This document shows, piece after piece, positions 1 to 6,305 of a stretch of DNA of 13,191 nucleotides. Source of the DNA: Actinomycetota bacterium (GTDB taxonomy: Bacteria; Actinomycetota; Acidimicrobiia; IMCC26256; BP-133); assembly GCA_030838815.1 (NCBI GenBank), contig JAUZEX010000530.1:1-13191 (forward strand), written 5' to 3'. The position numbers were made by a program, and so were the translations under genes. Position 1 is the stretch's first letter, and each line of letters opens with the position of its first letter. Under the pieces are notes generated by a model that worked only from the letters and a program-made list of their open reading frames with translations, did not search any database and had not been told where the DNA came from.

Positions 1-417
1 GTGGTGGCGACGGTCTGCATGGCCGGCAGCCTCTACTTCTCCGAGGTGGCCCACTTCCCGCCCTGCCACCTGTGCTGGCTGCAGCGGTTCTGCATGTATC
101 CCCTGGTCCCGATCCTCTGGTTCGCCGCCTGGCGCCAGACCAAGGGCATCCGCCCCTACGCCGCCGCCCTGGCCGCCATCGGCGCCTGCATCAGCGCCTA
201 CCACGTGGCGCTCGAGCGTCACCCCGAGTGGGAGTCGAGCGTCTGCGACCCGAAGAACCCCTGCACGCTCATCTGGGTGAAGCGCCTCGGCTACCTCACC
301 ATCCCGACCATGGCGCTGTCGGGCTTCGCCCTGATCATCACGCTGCTGGCCACCTCCCGGGCCGGCGACCGGCTCACCCCGTCCGACCGGCCCGCGCCCG
401 CCGACCGCGCCACCTGA
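1..417 (+). CDS. DsbB-family disulfide bond formation protein, probably 5'-partial
   Basis: Integral membrane thiol oxidase of the DsbB/BdbC type, which reoxidises an exported DsbA-like partner and passes electrons to quinone (family knowledge). The sequence shows the DsbB signature FPPCHLCWLQR with the first cysteine pair at C22/C25, and a second pair, CDPKNPC, at C82/C88. Hydrophobic segments lie at about 34-44, 53-71 and 98-117. The GTG at base 1 is the first codon of the window and the open frame has no upstream limit. Families of this type normally have four membrane segments and an N-terminal helix before the first CxxC; only a stub is present here, so the true start is probably to the left of the window. 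The tail after residue 118 is Pro/Asp/Arg-rich and likely cytoplasmic. A thioredoxin-fold gene follows 19 bp downstream, which supports a functional pair. The function is well supported; the start is not. Confidence 0.85.
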   Translation: MVATVCMAGSLYFSEVAHFPPCHLCWLQRFCMYPLVPILWFAAWRQTKGIRPYAAALAAIGACISAYHVALERHPEWESSVCDPKNPCTLIWVKRLGYLTIPTMALSGFALIITLLATSRAGDRLTPSDRPAPADRAT

Positions 418-436
418 ACCCCGAGGAGCGATCTTC

Positions 437-1102
437 ATGGCCACCACCAAGCCCACCGGCGCCGTCGCCGCCGCCCGCAAGAAGCAGCCGCCGTGGCTGT
501 GGATCGGCGTCGCTGCCGTCGTCCTCGTCCTGGCCGTGGCGGCCCTCGTCTCCTCCGGCGGATCCGGCGGCAAGAAGAAGCCGGCGGCCGGCGTGGAGGA
601 GACCCGGCCGGTGGTCGTCACCGGCGCGGCCCTCCCCGAGTTGGCCCAGAGCGGGGCCGACCCGGCGGTGGGGAAGGAGATCCCCGAGGTGCGGGGACAG
701 TCCTTCGACGGCAGCCCGGTCGACATCCGCAACGACGGGCGGCCGAAGCTGATTCTCTTCGTGGCCCACTGGTGCCCCCACTGCCAGCGGGAGGTGCCCC
801 TGCTCACCGACTACCTGAAGTCCCATCCGCTCCCGAAGGGCGTCGACATCTACACCGTGGCCACCGCCACCAGCCCGCAGCGGCCCAACTACCCGCCGTC
901 GGCCTGGCTGGCCAAGGTGGGGTGGAAGGCCCCCACGATGGCCGACTCCGACGACGCCAAGGCCGCCAACGCCTTCGGCCTCAACGCCTTCCCGTACTTC
1001 GTGGCCGTCGACGGCTCGGGCAAGGTCGTGGCCCGCACCACCGGGGAGATCACCACCGACGACTTCGCCGGCCTGGCGGCCAAGGCGCTCGGTAACCAGT
1101 AA
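437..1102 (+). CDS. Membrane-anchored thioredoxin-fold (DsbA/TlpA-like) protein
   Basis: Likely extracytoplasmic thiol-disulfide oxidoreductase of 221 residues. A short basic N-terminus (KK at 15-16) precedes one hydrophobic segment at about 19-39 that should act as an uncleaved anchor, followed by a Gly/Lys linker. The redoxin domain spans about 78-221. The active site is AHWCPHCQREVP with C113 and C116. The dipeptide PH is the one found in DsbA-type oxidases, while the overall fold resembles TlpA/ResA. A probable cis-proline loop lies in NAFPYF. The ATG at 437 is preceded by GAGGAG (423-428) with 8 nt spacing, which fixes the start. Immediate linkage to the DsbB-like gene suggests the DsbB protein reoxidises this one. 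I infer oxidase rather than reductase function from the CPHC motif and this partner. A ResA/TlpA-like reductase role is the alternative. Confidence 0.88.
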   Translation: MATTKPTGAVAAARKKQPPWLWIGVAAVVLVLAVAALVSSGGSGGKKKPAAGVEETRPVVVTGAALPELAQSGADPAVGKEIPEVRGQSFDGSPVDIRNDGRPKLILFVAHWCPHCQREVPLLTDYLKSHPLPKGVDIYTVATATSPQRPNYPPSAWLAKVGWKAPTMADSDDAKAANAFGLNAFPYFVAVDGSGKVVARTTGEITTDDFAGLAAKALGNQ

Positions 1103-1126
1103 GGCCCGGTTAGGGGAATCCGGGCC
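1103..1126 (+). terminator. GC-rich hairpin after the thiol-oxidoreductase gene
   Basis: GGCCCGG (1103-1109) and CCGGGCC (1120-1126) form a perfect 7-bp stem with a 10-nt loop directly after the stop codon at 1100-1102. There is no T-run after it, so intrinsic termination is uncertain. It may instead stabilise the 3' end or mark a boundary before the next promoter. Confidence 0.4.
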
Positions 1127-1135
1127 GGTCCTCCT

Positions 1136-1141
1136 TACAAT
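1136..1141 (+). promoter_or_regulatory. Candidate -10 box upstream of the AtuA-family gene
   Basis: TACAAT matches the sigma-70 -10 consensus at five of six positions and stands out in this GC-rich sequence. It would place a start near 1148, about 24 nt before the ATG at 1172, with GGAGG (1161-1165) between them. I see no recognisable -35 element at 16-18 bp spacing, so the call rests on the -10 hexamer and its position between genes. Confidence 0.35.
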
Positions 1142-1171
1142 CCGGACGGGGGACGGAACCGGAGGGAATCG

Positions 1172-3001
1172 ATGCCCGCAGACCGAATCGTCATCGCCAA
1201 CTGCGGCGGGTTCTGGGGAGACGACCCGACCGCCGCCCGCCGCCAGGTGGAAGGTGGGCCGGTCGACTACCTCGTCATGGATTACCTGGCCGAGGTGACC
1301 ATGGCGATCCTGCAGAAGCAGATGGCCCGGAAGCCCGAGGCCGGCTACGCCACCGACTTCGTGTCCCAGCTGCGCGACGTGCTCCCGGCCTGCGTCGAGC
1401 GGGGCATCAAGGTCATCTCCAACGCCGGGGGCGTGAACCCGTTGTCGTGCAAGGCGGCCGTCGAGAAGCTGGCCGACGAGCTCGGCATCGGCGACCAGGT
1501 CCGGGTCGGGGTCGTCCTCGGCGACGACATCTACGACCGCCTCGACGACCTCCTCGCCGCCGGCCAGCCGCTGGCCAACATGGAGACCGGCCGGCCCCTG
1601 TCCGATGAGCGGGCCAACGTGCTGTCGGCCAACGTCTACCTCGGCGCGGCGCCGGTGGTGCGGGCCCTCGAGCTCGGCGCCAACGTCGTCATCACCGGCC
1701 GGGTGACCGACACCGGCGTCACCCTGGCCCCCATGATCCACGAGTTCGGCTGGGCCGAAGACGACTGGGACCGCCTGGCGGCCGGGATCGTGGCCGGTCA
1801 CATCATCGAATGCGGCACCCAGTGCACCGGCGGCAACTTCACCGACTGGCAGAAGGTGAAGAGCCACTCCAACCTCGGCTTCCCGCTCGTCGAGGCCGTG
1901 CCCGACGGTACGTTCACCGTGACCAAGCATCCGGGGACGGGCGGCCTCGTCAGCGTCCACACCGTCAGCGAGCAGCTGCTGTACGAGATGGGCACCCCGC
2001 AGTACCTGGCTCCGGACTGCATCGCCCGCTTCGACTCCATCCGCCTCGCCCAGGACGGGCCGGACCGGGTGAAGGTCAGCGGCATCGTCGGCGAGCCGCC
2101 GCCCGAGAAGCTGAAGGTGTCGGTCAGCTTCTCCCACGGCTACCGGGCCTTCGGCCGGCTTCTCGTCACCGGGCCCGACACGCTGGCCAAGGCCGAGAAG
2201 GTGGCCGATCTGGTCTGGGAGAGCGCCGGCGGCACCGCTCTCTTCGAGGACACCTGCACCCAGTTCCTGGGCTGGAACGGCAGCCACCCGCCGCTCAGCG
2301 ACTCCGAGCCGAGCGAGATCATCGTCCAGGTGGCGGTGCGCGACCACGACGACAAGAAGATCAACAACCGCTTCGGCGTGCAGGTCGTGCCCCGGGTGCT
2401 GGGCTCCGTGCCCGGCATCACCGTGCTGGCCGACCAGGGCCGTCCCCGGGCATCCGACGTCGTGGGCTACTGGCCGGCGCTCATCGACCGGGCCTCCGTG
2501 CCGATGCGGGTGGTCGTGGGCGACGACGAGGTCGACGTCCCCCACCTTCCCGGGCCCGCCGCCGCCCCGGCGGGCGCCGCCTTCACCCCAAAGAGTCCGC
2601 CCCCAGGCCCGTCCGCCGCTGGCGGAGCCACGGTGAGGGTGCCGCTCAGCCGGTTGTGCCTGGCCCGCTCCGGCGACAAGGGCGACACCTCCAACGTCGG
2701 CGTCATCGCCCGCAGCGAGGCCATCTACGCCTGGATGGTCGGCCACATCACGCCCGCCTTCGTGAAGGAGCGCTTCACCGGCATCTGCCGGGGCGAGGTC
2801 GAACGGCACGAGGTGCCCAACCTGCTGGCCTGCAACTTCCTCCTCCATGAGAGCCTGGGGGGCGGCGGCACGCTGTCGCTGCTCGTCGACGCCCAGGGCA
2901 AGACCTATGCCCAGTACCTCCTGGCCGCCGACGTCGAGGTCGACCAGAGCCTCCTCGACGGGATCGACGAGTACTCGAACTTCAGTCAAGGGTCGGTATG
3001 A
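1172..3001 (+). CDS. AtuA-family (DUF1446) protein, acyclic terpene utilisation type
   Basis: This 609-residue protein matches the AtuA family. The founding member belongs to the Pseudomonas citronellol/geranyl-CoA degradation cluster (family knowledge); the reaction catalysed is not settled. The large N-terminal domain (about 5-450) opens with RIVIANCGGFWGDD and includes DYLVMDYLAEVTMAIL, SNAGGVNP, VVITGRVTD and the cysteine-bearing IIECGTQCTGGNF. A Pro/Ala-rich linker (about 456-488) leads to the AtuA-type C-terminal domain (about 489-600), marked by LARSGDKGDTSNVGVIAR and LGGGGTLSLL. Both domains and the length are as expected, so it looks intact. The ATG at 1172 is preceded by GGAGG at 1161-1165. 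Pta follows with a shared hairpin. No other atu/liu genes (geranyl-CoA carboxylase, acyl-CoA dehydrogenase) lie in the window, so terpene catabolism is not shown. A broader acyl-CoA or hydroxy-acid role is possible. Confidence 0.88.
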   Translation: MPADRIVIANCGGFWGDDPTAARRQVEGGPVDYLVMDYLAEVTMAILQKQMARKPEAGYATDFVSQLRDVLPACVERGIKVISNAGGVNPLSCKAAVEKLADELGIGDQVRVGVVLGDDIYDRLDDLLAAGQPLANMETGRPLSDERANVLSANVYLGAAPVVRALELGANVVITGRVTDTGVTLAPMIHEFGWAEDDWDRLAAGIVAGHIIECGTQCTGGNFTDWQKVKSHSNLGFPLVEAVPDGTFTVTKHPGTGGLVSVHTVSEQLLYEMGTPQYLAPDCIARFDSIRLAQDGPDRVKVSGIVGEPPPEKLKVSVSFSHGYRAFGRLLVTGPDTLAKAEKVADLVWESAGGTALFEDTCTQFLGWNGSHPPLSDSEPSEIIVQVAVRDHDDKKINNRFGVQVVPRVLGSVPGITVLADQGRPRASDVVGYWPALIDRASVPMRVVVGDDEVDVPHLPGPAAAPAGAAFTPKSPPPGPSAAGGATVRVPLSRLCLARSGDKGDTSNVGVIARSEAIYAWMVGHITPAFVKERFTGICRGEVERHEVPNLLACNFLLHESLGGGGTLSLLVDAQGKTYAQYLLAADVEVDQSLLDGIDEYSNFSQGSV

Positions 3002-3024
3002 GGAGCCTGAAGTTCGAGTGCTCG
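2968..3024 (+). promoter_or_regulatory. 18-pair hairpin across the AtuA stop codon and pta start region
   Basis: Left arm 2968-2985 and right arm 3007-3024 pair over 18 positions, with one G-T/G-U wobble at 2972/3020. The inner 13 pairs (ACTCGAACTTCAG with its exact complement) are perfect. The 21-nt loop (2986-3006) carries the AtuA stop codon TGA (2999-3001) and the Shine-Dalgarno-like AGGAG (3001-3005). The right arm covers an in-frame GTG (3018) and ends two bases before the ATG at 3027. There is no T-run, so it is not a standard intrinsic terminator. I infer translational coupling: a ribosome finishing AtuA would open the left arm. Confidence 0.6.
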
Positions 3025-3026
3025 GC

Positions 3027-3989
3027 ATGACTTCTACGCAGACGACATCGGCTCCGGCCGCCAACGCCGTTCTCACCCGGATCCGGGACCGGGCCCGGTC
3101 CCGGATGCGGCGCATCGTCCTGCCCGAGGTCGACGATCCCCGGGTGCGGGAAGCGGCCCGGATCCTGGCCGGGGAAGGGCTGGCCGAGCCGATCCTCTGC
3201 GAACCCGACATGATCGCCGAACGGCGCGACGTCTTCGCCGAGCGTTACCTGGAGATCCGCCGGCAGTGCGACCTGACCGACGAGGCGGCCCGGGCGGCGG
3301 TGGGGAACCCGCTGCTGTTCGGCTCGCTCATGGTCGCCGCCGGGGAGGCCGACGGCTGCGTGGCCGGCTGCGCCTCCACCACGGCCGCCACGGTGCGGGC
3401 CGCACTGCACGGCATCGGCCCCGCCAAGGGCGTCACCAGCGTGTCGGGCTGCTTCCTCATGGTCTTCCCCGACACCGGCATCGGCGCCGGCGGGGCGCTC
3501 GTCTTCGCCGACTGCGGGGTCATCCCCGACCCGACCGCGGAGCAGCTGGCCGACGTGGCCATCGCCTCGGCGGCCACGGCGGCCGCCTTCCTCGAGGTCG
3601 AGCCCAAGGTGGCGCTGCTCAGCTTCTCCACCAAGGGCAGCGCCGTGCACGCCAAGGTCGACAAGGTCGTCCGGGCCACACAGCTGCTGAAGGCCCGGCG
3701 TCCCGACCTCAGCGCCGACGGCGAGCTTCAGGTCGACGCCGCCATCGTCCCGGAGGTGGCGGCCAGCAAGGCGCCCGAGAGCCCCCTCGGCGGCCAGGCC
3801 AACGTGCTCGTCTTCCCCGACCTCGACGCCGGCAACATCGGCTACAAGCTGGCTCAGCGCCTGGGCGGGGCGGCCGCCATCGGCCCGCTCCTCCAGGGCC
3901 TGGCCCGGCCCATGAACGACCTCTCCCGGGGCTGCTCCGTGAGCGACATCGTCGACCTCGTCTGCCTCACCGCCGTCCAGGCCGGGTAA
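3027..3989 (+). CDS. pta: Phosphate acetyltransferase
   Basis: Converts acetyl-CoA and phosphate to acetyl phosphate and CoA (EC 2.3.1.8), in the cytoplasm. At 320 residues it has the length of a single-domain Pta of the PTA/PTB family. Diagnostic segments are RIVLPEVDDPRVREAA near the N-terminus, DGCVAGCASTTAATVRAAL, the phosphate/CoA-site region LLSFSTKGSA, and a C-terminus with NVLVFPDLDAGNIGYKLAQR followed by ARPMNDLSRGCSVSDIV. Start choice is open: the ATG at 3027 has its nearest AGGAG 21 nt away, in the loop of the hairpin. An in-frame GTG at 3018 is 12 nt from it and would add three residues. The gene follows AtuA by 25 bp and is probably co-transcribed. No acetate kinase gene is visible beside it, which is the usual partner. 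Phosphate butyryltransferase is a less likely alternative. Confidence 0.9.
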   Translation: MTSTQTTSAPAANAVLTRIRDRARSRMRRIVLPEVDDPRVREAARILAGEGLAEPILCEPDMIAERRDVFAERYLEIRRQCDLTDEAARAAVGNPLLFGSLMVAAGEADGCVAGCASTTAATVRAALHGIGPAKGVTSVSGCFLMVFPDTGIGAGGALVFADCGVIPDPTAEQLADVAIASAATAAAFLEVEPKVALLSFSTKGSAVHAKVDKVVRATQLLKARRPDLSADGELQVDAAIVPEVAASKAPESPLGGQANVLVFPDLDAGNIGYKLAQRLGGAAAIGPLLQGLARPMNDLSRGCSVSDIVDLVCLTAVQAG

Positions 3990-4041
3990 GGGGCACGGCG
4001 CAGAAACGGGCGCACCGCAGCGCGACGGGGCAGACTGTCAG

Positions 4042-4701
4042 GTGAGTCGGGGGCTCCCACCCCCGCCCCCCGACGCACAGCGAGGCACCGAGTTGGCCCG
4101 ACCGACGGCCCCTGACCACGACGACAAGGCGGCGGCGGTGCTGGCCGCCGCCGGCCAGGTCTTCGCCCAGCGGGGCTACGAGGGCGCCACGATGCTCGAC
4201 GTGGCCCAGGCCGCCGGCTTCTCCAAGGCGGGCGTGTACCACTACTTCGCCTCCAAGGAGCACCTGCTCCATGGCCTCCTGCTCGGCTCCCTCCAGGAGG
4301 TGGAGTACGACCTGACGGCGGCCGACCCGCTCGATGCGGTGAAGCCCGCCGAGCGCCTCGGCGCCCTGGTCGAGGCCTACGTCCGGTCGTTCTCGACCCG
4401 CCTGCGGGTAGTCACGCCGCTGCTGCTGCGCCTCGACCTGCTCCGGCCCGAATGGCGCTCCGAAGTCAAGGCCCTCGAACGCCGCATCGTCGACCGCTTC
4501 GCCGACGCCGCCGGCGCCATCGGCCACCAGCTCTCTCCCCGGGCGGCGGCCTTCCTCGTGCTGGGGGCGGCCAACTGGACGTACTACTGGTACGACCCCG
4601 ACGGCGACCTGAGTATCGAGGACCTGGCCCGGGGGGCGGCAGCCATCTTCACCGGCGCTCCCGCCCCGGCCGACGCCCAGTCGATCTCCATGGGGCGCTA
4701 G
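4042..4701 (+). CDS. TetR-family transcriptional regulator
   Basis: A DNA-binding repressor type of about 202-219 residues. The N-terminal TetR domain is clear: AAAGQVFAQRGYEGATMLDVAQAAGFSKAGVYHYFASKEHLL, shown here as helix 1 followed by the helix-turn-helix, at about 35-76. The C-terminal ligand/dimer domain is divergent and I cannot name its effector. Two starts are possible. GTG 4042 gives a Pro-rich extension (PPPPP) with no good ribosome-binding site. TTG 4093 has GAGG at 4082-4085 with 7 nt spacing and begins just ahead of helix 1, so it may be the true start. The stop codon TAG (4699-4701) overlaps the stop of the convergent adenosine deaminase gene in a shared CTAG. Regulation of pta/AtuA, the deaminase, or itself are all possible; nothing in the sequence decides. 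Confidence 0.88.
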   Translation: MSRGLPPPPPDAQRGTELARPTAPDHDDKAAAVLAAAGQVFAQRGYEGATMLDVAQAAGFSKAGVYHYFASKEHLLHGLLLGSLQEVEYDLTAADPLDAVKPAERLGALVEAYVRSFSTRLRVVTPLLLRLDLLRPEWRSEVKALERRIVDRFADAAGAIGHQLSPRAAAFLVLGAANWTYYWYDPDGDLSIEDLARGAAAIFTGAPAPADAQSISMGR

Positions 4702-6236
4702 CCGCCGTAGCGCCGCTCGAAGCGGGCGAACCCCGCTTCCTGGTCCCACTCCGCCTTCGCCTTCCGGCTCGACCGGATCAGGGCCCGGCAGGCGGAGGTG
4801 CGGGGCTGCGGGGCCCCGGGCCGGTCCTTGCCGCACTCGGCGCCGGGCTGGAAGTCGTCGGGTCCCCGCCAGAGATCGGCGCCGGCCAGGAAGCCGTGCT
4901 GCAGCGCGGCCCGGGCCATGGCCTTCAGGTCGCCGTAGCCGAGGTCGTAGGTCGTCACGGCCCGCTCGTACTGCGCCGTCAGGTCGGTCCGGGAGACGCC
5001 CTCGTCGTCGGTGACGAGCGCCACCGGCACGCCGGACCGGCGGTAGAGCCCGAAGGGGTGGTCGGCGCCTTTGACGCCGAGGATCTGGTCGTTGCTGGTG
5101 AGGGCGATCTCGACCAGCACGTGGCTCTGGGTCATGGCGTGCAGCGTGTCGGCGGCGCCGTCCTCCCCGGCGATGTCGACGCCGTGGCCGATCCGCTCCG
5201 CGCCGGCCACGAAGACGGCGTCGCGGATGTGGAACCGGAGGTCCTCGGCCGGGGCCAGCGCGCCGGTCAGCTCGCCGGCGTGGAGGGTGAGGTGTCCCTT
5301 GGGATAGTGCCCCCGCAGGAAGGCGAGCATCTGCATGTGGAGGCGGTAGTCGCGCCGGGCGACCGGGTCGTCCTCGGGCTGGACGAGGTTGATACCCACG
5401 AAGCGGCCGTTCTTGGCCGTGAGCTCGAAGCCGAGGAGCATCTGGGCGAAGACGACCTCGGGCGGGAAGGCCCGCAGCACCTGGTAGTCGAGGCGGACGG
5501 GGAGGTCGCAGGCGGCGTCGGCCTCGCCCCCCGAGCTGCACCGCAGCACGGCCCGCATCCGGCGGAAGGCGGCGTCGACGTCCTTGGACACGCCGGCCAC
5601 GATCCGGTCCATGGCGCCCTTGGCCGTCATCCGGTTCCGCATGGCGGCCAGGTCGGCGTCGTAACCGACCCTCTGGGCCAGGGCCTGGGCGGCGGCGAAG
5701 CCCGGCGTCACCAATGGTTCGATGTAGTACTCGTTCTGGCCCGCGGCCCGGGCCGCGACCTCGGCCAGCATCTCGCCGGCGTGGCCGTCGCCGGCCAGGT
5801 CGAACTTCCCGAACGTGGCGAAGAAGTGGTCGTGACCCGATTCGGCGCCGGGGCTGAAGCCCTTCATCGACCAGGCGGCGACGACGGCGTCGCGGAAGGC
5901 CGGGTCGCGGTCGGTGTCCGCCGCCGTCCGCTGGCCGCTGTGGCAGGGCGCCCCGCTCGCCTCCAGGGTGGCGCTGTCGATGCAGCGCCCGTCAACCACG
6001 GCGAAGCGCAGCAGGCTCTCCGTCGACGTCGCCCCCGACAGGTGCATGTGGAGGTCACCACCCTTCGGCATGTCCCGCAGGAACGCCGCCAGCAGGCCCG
6101 GCTCGTGGCGCACCGAATCGAGGTAGGCCCCGACCGGATCGGCGGCGCCGGCCGCGATCGGCGGCGCCGGAACCAGCGCCACGACGGCGCACAGCCCGGC
6201 GATGAACAGCGAGATCAGGCAACGGCGCAGACCCAT
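4698..6236 (-). CDS. Exported adenosine deaminase family protein (ADGF/ADA2-like)
   Basis: Probable secreted metal-dependent deaminase converting adenosine (or a related purine nucleoside) to inosine and ammonia. This 512-residue protein starts with a Sec signal peptide: RR at 4-5, a hydrophobic core at about 7-26, and a likely cleavage after AAGAA near 32. The motif KGGDLHMHLSGA gives zinc ligands H63 and H65. Further catalytic elements are HAGE (H319, E322), RIGHGVD (H351), LTSND (381-383) and VTDDEG (D410/D411). All elements expected of the family are present, and length matches ADGF-type enzymes more than the roughly 340-residue cytoplasmic form. Cysteines at 85, 98, 233 and 243 could form disulfides outside the cell. 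The ATG at 6236 has no strong ribosome-binding site. The closest related class could also include AMP-deaminase-like enzymes, so the substrate is inferred. Confidence 0.88.
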   Translation of the reverse strand: MGLRRCLISLFIAGLCAVVALVPAPPIAAGAADPVGAYLDSVRHEPGLLAAFLRDMPKGGDLHMHLSGATSTESLLRFAVVDGRCIDSATLEASGAPCHSGQRTAADTDRDPAFRDAVVAAWSMKGFSPGAESGHDHFFATFGKFDLAGDGHAGEMLAEVAARAAGQNEYYIEPLVTPGFAAAQALAQRVGYDADLAAMRNRMTAKGAMDRIVAGVSKDVDAAFRRMRAVLRCSSGGEADAACDLPVRLDYQVLRAFPPEVVFAQMLLGFELTAKNGRFVGINLVQPEDDPVARRDYRLHMQMLAFLRGHYPKGHLTLHAGELTGALAPAEDLRFHIRDAVFVAGAERIGHGVDIAGEDGAADTLHAMTQSHVLVEIALTSNDQILGVKGADHPFGLYRRSGVPVALVTDDEGVSRTDLTAQYERAVTTYDLGYGDLKAMARAALQHGFLAGADLWRGPDDFQPGAECGKDRPGAPQPRTSACRALIRSSRKAKAEWDQEAGFARFERRYGG

Positions 6237-6281
6237 GCGGCGATGCTGGCACGGCCGCCCGAACGGCGCTCGTGCGGTACA

Positions 6282-6304
6282 AAACCCTTACGTTACAAGG
6301 GTTT
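6282..6304 (-). terminator. Inverted repeat between the ferritin-like gene and the adenosine deaminase gene
   Basis: AAACCCTT (6282-6289) and AAGGGTTT (6297-6304) are perfect 8-bp arms around a 7-nt loop. Read on the minus strand, the stem begins two bases after the ferritin-like stop codon (6306-6308) and ends in TTTT, which suits a weak intrinsic terminator for that gene. The stem is unusually AT-rich for this genome and its symmetry also fits a protein-binding operator in front of the adenosine deaminase gene, which starts 45 bp further on. Confidence 0.5.
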
Positions 6305-6305
6305 A

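Noticed and set aside
374..3211. 945-residue minus-strand open frame
   Set aside because: It is antisense to the redoxin, AtuA and pta genes, is low-complexity (Gly/Val/Asp/His-rich), and has no family motif. Such frames are common opposite high-GC genes.
3990..4041. Spacer between pta and the TetR gene
   Set aside because: No inverted repeat, T-run or -10 box was convincing, so no promoter or terminator is claimed.
3967..5541. 524-residue minus-strand open frame over the TetR gene
   Set aside because: It opposes the TetR helix-turn-helix and overlaps the deaminase gene in another frame; composition is Arg/Pro-rich shadow.
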